Positions 60,556 to 64,000 of a stretch of DNA of 64,000 nucleotides are shown here, in pieces. Location: positions 4,898,001 to 4,962,000 of the forward strand of contig NZ_CP109592.1 of assembly GCF_036250675.1 (NCBI RefSeq), in the 5' to 3' direction. Origin of the DNA: Streptomyces sp. NBC_01689. GTDB taxonomy: Bacteria > Actinomycetota > Actinomycetes > Streptomycetales > Streptomycetaceae. The notes beneath the pieces were generated by a model that made no database searches, was not told the origin of the DNA, and saw nothing but the letters and a program-made list of their open reading frames with translations. The stretch's first letter is position 1; each line of letters opens with the position of its first letter. A program made the position numbers and the translations under genes.

Positions 60556-60943
60556 CAGTCCTCGCCGTCGTTTCTGCCCGCGGTCTGCGCGGTGGTTGTT
60601 ACGGTCTCCGTCGAGCCACGCTACAGGCTCGGAGCGGGGTGCCGGTCCGAGATGGAATCGAGATGGACGGGCCATCCAACCCGCCCCGGGTACCCGTGCG
60701 CAAATCCTGTGTACCGCCCGCACGGCACCTGTAACGCTTCCGCGACGCTTCTTTCGCGTACGGTCACGGAACGGGCACCGAGCTTGACGTGTCACCGCCC
60801 TCGGGCAGACTTGGCCGGGAATCAGCCAATCGATCACCGGGACACGGGTGATCACAGTCGATCGATTTGATCACAGTCAATCGATCACGGACCGCGGGAG
60901 CAACCAGCCGACGCTGCCGCCGTGCCGATGGGGGACGCAGAAC
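60556..60943. other. divergent kinase promoter region
   Basis: A 388-base gap between divergent kinase genes. The left half is GC-rich without signals; the right half contains the GATC-rich repeat region at 60827-60888. No gene is supported. Confidence 0.55.
60827..60888. repeat. GATC-rich repeat cluster between kinases
   Basis: CAATCGATCAC occurs at 60827-60837 and 60878-60888; GATCACAGTC at 60850-60859 and 60869-60878. Five GATC sites fall within about 56 bases. The repeats overlap in part and form further inverted repeats. Candidate operator or bent region upstream of the kinase at 60944. Confidence 0.65.
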
Positions 60944-62575
60944 ATGAGCCAGGACGGCGCACAGGGCCGGTACGCGGGGCGCGCGGTCGCCGGCGGCCGC
61001 TACCAGCTGCGCGATCTGCTCGGCGAGGGCGGCATGGCCTCGGTGCATCTCGCGTACGACTCGGTGCTCGACCGCCAGGTGGCGATCAAGACACTGCACA
61101 CGGAACTCGGCCGCGAGCAGGCCTTCCGCGAGCGGTTCCGCCGCGAGGCGCAGTCGGTGGCCAAGCTCACGCACACCAACATCGTCTCGGTCTTCGACAC
61201 CGGCGAGGACGACCTCAACGGCATGACGACGCCGTACATCGTCATGGAGTACATCGAGGGCAAGCCGCTCGGCTCGGTCCTCGACGCGGACATCCGGCAG
61301 TACGGCGCGATGCCCGCCGACAAGGCCCTGAAGATCACCGCGGACGTGCTGGCGGCCCTGGAGATCAGCCACGAGATGGGCCTGGTCCACCGGGACATCA
61401 AACCGGGCAACGTGATGATGACGAAGCGCAACGTCGTCAAAGTGATGGACTTCGGCATCGCCCGCGCCATGCAGTCCGGGGTCACTTCCATGACCCAGAC
61501 CGGCATGGTCGTCGGCACCCCGCAGTACCTCTCGCCCGAGCAGGCGCTCGGCCGGGGCGTGGACGCCAGGTCGGACCTGTACTCGGTCGGCATCATGCTC
61601 TTCCAACTGGTCACCGGACGGCTGCCGTTCGAGGCGGACTCGCCGCTGGCCATCGCCTACGCGCACGTCCAGGAGGAGCCGGTCGCGCCCTCCTCGGTCA
61701 ACCGCTCGCTGCCGCTGGCGGTGGACGCGCTGGTCGCCCGCGCGCTGAAGAAGAACCCGAACGAGCGTTTCCCGAGCGCCGAGGCCATGCGCGACGAGTG
61801 CCTGCGCGTGGCCCAGTCGCTCCACGCCGTTCCGCCGAGCATCGTGCCGGGCGCCAGGACGTCGAGCGGCGCGGGTGTGAGCTCCGCCGTCTTCCCGCCG
61901 GTCGACCAGTCGATGCCGACCCCGGGTCCCGTGCAGACGCCGTACCAGCCGGGCCCCTACGGCGCGCCGACGCCGACGCCGGGCTCACCCGGGTACGGCT
62001 ACCCGCAGCAGGGCGGCTACCAGCCCGCTCCGCAGACAACTCCGTACGGCGCCCACCAGCACGGGGTGCAGACCCCGCCGCCGTACAACCTCACGCCCCA
62101 GCACATGACGGCCGCCTCCGGTGGTCCGGGGGGCCGCCGGAGCAACAAGGGCGTCGTCATCGGGTCGATCATCGTGGCGCTCGTCGCGCTCGGCGGTCTG
62201 ATCACCGCCCTCTCGATGAACGGCGGCGGAGACGACGACAAGGGCGGCGGCGGTGCCTCCACAACTCCGGCCGTGGTGGCGAGCCACCGGGGTCCGGACA
62301 CCTCGAAGACCATCGACACGGAGAAGTGCACCGATCCGCAGGAGTCGTACGACGACCCGGACAAGATCCAGGTCCCGGACTTCACCTACCGGTACATCAA
62401 GTCGGTCAAGTCCTGCTTCCAGGCGGCGGGCTGGAGGATGAAGCAGACCCCCGTCGACGAGAACACCTACGGGGAGGGCACCGTCATGGGGCAGTTCCCC
62501 ACCGCCGGAACGGACGTCGACCCGAAGGACATGCCCGAGATCGAACTGAAGGTCTCGACCGGCGACCCGTCCTGA
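60944..62575 (+). CDS. PASTA-domain Ser/Thr protein kinase
   Basis: A 543-residue Hanks-type kinase. Catalytic domain (about 18-280): P-loop GEGGMASVH, K49 in VAIKT, HRDIKPGN with D151, activation loop TQTGMVVGTPQYLSPEQALG. A Pro/Gly/Tyr/Gln-rich linker (about 310-405) leads to one transmembrane helix (about 410-432) and an extracellular region with a single C-terminal PASTA domain (about 475-543; VPDFTYRYIKSVKSCFQAAGW, GTVMGQFPTAGTDV). PASTA domains bind peptidoglycan fragments or muropeptides, so this kinase may sense wall synthesis. GGGGGAC precedes the ATG at 60944. It converges on bpa across a perfect hairpin. Confidence 0.94.
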   Translation: MSQDGAQGRYAGRAVAGGRYQLRDLLGEGGMASVHLAYDSVLDRQVAIKTLHTELGREQAFRERFRREAQSVAKLTHTNIVSVFDTGEDDLNGMTTPYIVMEYIEGKPLGSVLDADIRQYGAMPADKALKITADVLAALEISHEMGLVHRDIKPGNVMMTKRNVVKVMDFGIARAMQSGVTSMTQTGMVVGTPQYLSPEQALGRGVDARSDLYSVGIMLFQLVTGRLPFEADSPLAIAYAHVQEEPVAPSSVNRSLPLAVDALVARALKKNPNERFPSAEAMRDECLRVAQSLHAVPPSIVPGARTSSGAGVSSAVFPPVDQSMPTPGPVQTPYQPGPYGAPTPTPGSPGYGYPQQGGYQPAPQTTPYGAHQHGVQTPPPYNLTPQHMTAASGGPGGRRSNKGVVIGSIIVALVALGGLITALSMNGGGDDDKGGGGASTTPAVVASHRGPDTSKTIDTEKCTDPQESYDDPDKIQVPDFTYRYIKSVKSCFQAAGWRMKQTPVDENTYGEGTVMGQFPTAGTDVDPKDMPEIELKVSTGDPS

Positions 62576-62581
62576 ACGGGC

Positions 62582-62672
62582 GGGGACGCCCGGTCCGCGG
62601 GGACGCCCGGTTCCCGGTCCAGGCCGGTACCCGGTGCAGGCCGGTACCCGGTGACGGCCGGTACCGGGTGCA
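62582..62672. repeat. 17-base-period repeats
   Basis: GGGGACGCCCGGT at 62582 and 62599, then GGCCGGTACCCGGTG-type units at 62622, 62639 and 62656. Every repeat step is 17 bases, and the last three contain CCGGTACC palindromes. Confidence 0.7.
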
Positions 62673-62721
62673 AGCCGGGGACGACCGGTGGCGGCGCGGG
62701 AGGAACGACCGGAAGAGGGAA

Positions 62722-62749
62722 CGGGCCCGGCACGTTCGTGCCGGGCCCG
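62722..62749. terminator. bidirectional terminator
   Basis: CGGGCCCGGCACG-TT-CGTGCCGGGCCCG, a perfect 13-base-pair stem between the kinase ending at 62575 and bpa ending at 62818. Confidence 0.8.
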
Positions 62750-62763
62750 CCCTGTCCGTACCG

Positions 62764-62805
62764 CTTCCCGCTTCCCGCTTCCCGCTTCCCGCTTCCCGCT
62801 TCCCG
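62764..62805. repeat. six tandem CTTCCCG heptamers
   Basis: CTTCCCG is repeated six times without a break from 62764 to 62805, just past the bpa stop codon. Confidence 0.95.
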
Positions 62806-62817
62806 CCCCGGTGGGAC

Positions 62818-63366
62818 CTAGAGGTACGGGCCGCCCGAGCGGCCGCCCGTGCGCGGGTCCTCGTCGCCGCCCTCCAGGCCGCCGCCGACGCCCGGCGGAA
62901 GGGCCCGGCGCATCTGCTCCAGCTGAGCCCTGGCCGCCATCTGCTGCGCGAACAGGGTCGTCTGGATTCCGTGGAAGAGACCCTCGAGCCAGCCCACCAG
63001 CTGAGCCTGCGCGATCCGCAGCTCCGCGTCGCTGGGGGTCGCGTCATGGGTGAAGGGCAGTGAGAGCCGTTCCAGCTCCTCGACCAGTTCGGGGGCCAGG
63101 CCGTCCTCCAGCTCCTTCACGGAGCTGGCGTGGATCTCCTTCAGCCGAACGCGGCTCGCCTCGTCCAGGGGTGCGGCCCGCACCTCTTCGAGGAGTTGCT
63201 TGATCATGCTCCCGATGCGCATGACCTTGGCCGGCTGTTCGACCATCTCTGTCACCGGGACCTCACGGGAGTCCTCGTCACCGGTGCCACCGAGAGCCAT
63301 TCCGTCCTGGCCCACGACCAGGATCTGGGGGTTCTCCGGTGACCTTTCGTTCCTCGGCATCTCCAT
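62818..63366 (-). CDS. bpa: bacterial proteasome activator Bpa
   Basis: A 182-residue helical protein of the Bpa/PafE family, which forms a dodecameric ring that opens the 20S proteasome gate and feeds unfolded proteins without ATP. The protein has a central four-helix bundle (about residues 45-160; VMRIGSMIKQLLEEVR, LDEASRVRLKEIHASSV, SDAELRIAQAQLVGWLEGL, LFAQQMAARAQLEQM) followed by a Gly-rich tail. The last four residues GPYL are the HbYX-like anchor that docks between alpha subunits of the proteasome. The ATG at 63366 lies six bases after a GACAAT box. It converges on the PASTA kinase. Confidence 0.93.
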   Translation of the reverse strand: MEMPRNERSPENPQILVVGQDGMALGGTGDEDSREVPVTEMVEQPAKVMRIGSMIKQLLEEVRAAPLDEASRVRLKEIHASSVKELEDGLAPELVEELERLSLPFTHDATPSDAELRIAQAQLVGWLEGLFHGIQTTLFAQQMAARAQLEQMRRALPPGVGGGLEGGDEDPRTGGRSGGPYL

Positions 63367-63378
63367 GCCGCCATTGTC
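63367..63378 (-). promoter_or_regulatory. leaderless -10 box of bpa
   Basis: GACAAT on the minus strand (63373-63378), six bases, ATG at 63366. Confidence 0.45.
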
Positions 63379-63523
63379 TCGCACCACCCCACCTCATCAC
63401 GGTGCCGCCCCCCGTTGCGGGTGATCCACTCGGCCGGTCACCGTCGGGATGCCGGGAAGGAACCCTCATGTGAGGCTTGCCCCATTGATCATGGGACTCC
63501 TCGACCGGGAGGGGGTCACTGGC

Positions 63524-64000
63524 GTGACTCCATGGCTCAGCCGACCCCGCGGGCCGATATTGCTGCTGCTTCTGGCGACCGCTCTGGCATCCCCGTCCTG
63601 GGGCGCCTCGTACGCGGCCGCTTCCTCGGCCCCGCCGTCCGCACCGCCGGCCACCTCGCCGCGCGCCTCGCCGGCCGCCTCGGCCTCGGTGTCGCCCTCC
63701 CGCCGGCCGTCCGCGTCGCCGTCCCGCCGCCCGTCCGTGGTGACGGACCACGCGCCGGCCGACCCGCCGTCCCACCGGCCGCCCGCCTCACCGTCGCACG
63801 GGCCGGCCGCCCAGCCGTCGCACCGGCCGTCCGCGTCGTCGTCGCACCGGCCGTCCGCGTCCCTGCCGCACCGGCCGTCCACGGGGTCGGACCACGCGCC
63901 GTCCACCGGGTCGGGCCGTTCGAGCGGGTCGGGCCGTTCGGCGTCCGCGCCTCCGGCCCGCTCGCCGTCCACGAAGACGGGCCGTCCGGCCGTCGGATCG
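63524..64000 (+). CDS. secreted Pro/Ser-rich protein, 5' part
   Basis: The frame runs from the GTG at 63524 off the right edge (159 codons) without a stop. GGGAGGGGG lies about eight bases before this GTG; an ATG at 63491 in the same frame would add 11 residues. A signal peptide is clear: basic MTPWLSRPRG, a leucine-rich core ILLLLLATALA and a probable cleavage near WGASYA-A. The exported part starts with a low-complexity Ser/Pro/Ala/Arg/His linker containing many SHRPSAS-type repeats. Such linkers commonly precede catalytic or sortase-anchored domains in Streptomyces secreted proteins, but the functional part lies beyond the window. Confidence 0.75.
   Translation, partial: MTPWLSRPRGPILLLLLATALASPSWGASYAAASSAPPSAPPATSPRASPAASASVSPSRRPSASPSRRPSVVTDHAPADPPSHRPPASPSHGPAAQPSHRPSASSSHRPSASLPHRPSTGSDHAPSTGSGRSSGSGRSASAPPARSPSTKTGRPAVGS

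Noticed and set aside
62764..62805. CRISPR array suggested by the tandem repeats
   Set aside because: The units are 7 bases long and have no spacers; it is a simple tandem repeat.
63466..63972. Minus-strand frame of 168 codons at the right end
   Set aside because: It is antisense to a plus-strand frame that has a ribosome-binding site, a clear signal peptide and runs off the window; the minus product is an Asp/Arg/Gly repeat artefact.

Overview
The window is high-GC DNA with the codon use, GTG starts, Rho-independent hairpins without long U-tails and leaderless promoters expected of a Streptomyces chromosome. From memory, the order metG / aspS / acyl-CoA dehydrogenase / M18 aminopeptidase / D-Ala-D-Ala carboxypeptidase / bkd E1a-E1b-E2 / response regulator / two Ser/Thr kinases / bpa matches a conserved core segment of S. 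coelicolor (about SCO3748-SCO3823). No tRNA, rRNA, CRISPR array, insertion sequence or prophage module was seen.

1-9.1 kb: a cold-shock protein and its partner hypothetical, a zinc-ribbon protein, a secreted lipoprotein, a membrane-anchored L7/L12-like protein, a class III alkylsulfatase, an XRE-HTH/TPR regulator divergent from a 60-residue secreted peptide, and an M20 amidohydrolase.

9.1-16.9 kb (all minus strand): the most unusual locus. A predicted inactive caspase homologue, an EACC1-like protein, a membrane-spanning caspase whose extracellular part carries a solute-binding-like region and a vWA domain, and a lipoprotein solute-binding protein lie in a row. A SpoIIE-type phosphatase and an NAD(P)-binding protein lie upstream of them.

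17-27 kb: two membrane proteins, a MocR regulator divergent from an alpha/beta hydrolase, a FUSC permease, the snapalysin/LysR pair with its operator, and a TerF-like vWA protein with a long acidic low-complexity linker.

27-46 kb: housekeeping genes (metG, aspS, acyl-CoA dehydrogenase, aminopeptidase) interleaved with a PAS-GAF-PP2C-ATPase regulator, an AI-2E-type permease, pirin, a thioredoxin/NHL protein, a cupin divergent from a DJ-1/AraC regulator, and an LURP-one protein.

46-64 kb: nitrilase, MDMPI-family protein, GntR-MFS operon, DD-carboxypeptidase, BRO-N protein, the branched-chain 2-oxoacid dehydrogenase operon (E1a with a histone-tail-like extension), a NarL-type response regulator, an aminoglycoside-phosphotransferase-fold protein with a collagen-like insert, two divergent membrane Ser/Thr kinases, the proteasome activator Bpa, and the 5' end of a secreted Pro/Ser-rich protein running off the right edge.

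A recurring feature is the leaderless promoter: a TANNNT-like -10 box placed exactly six or seven bases before an ATG or GTG, seen at more than ten genes here.
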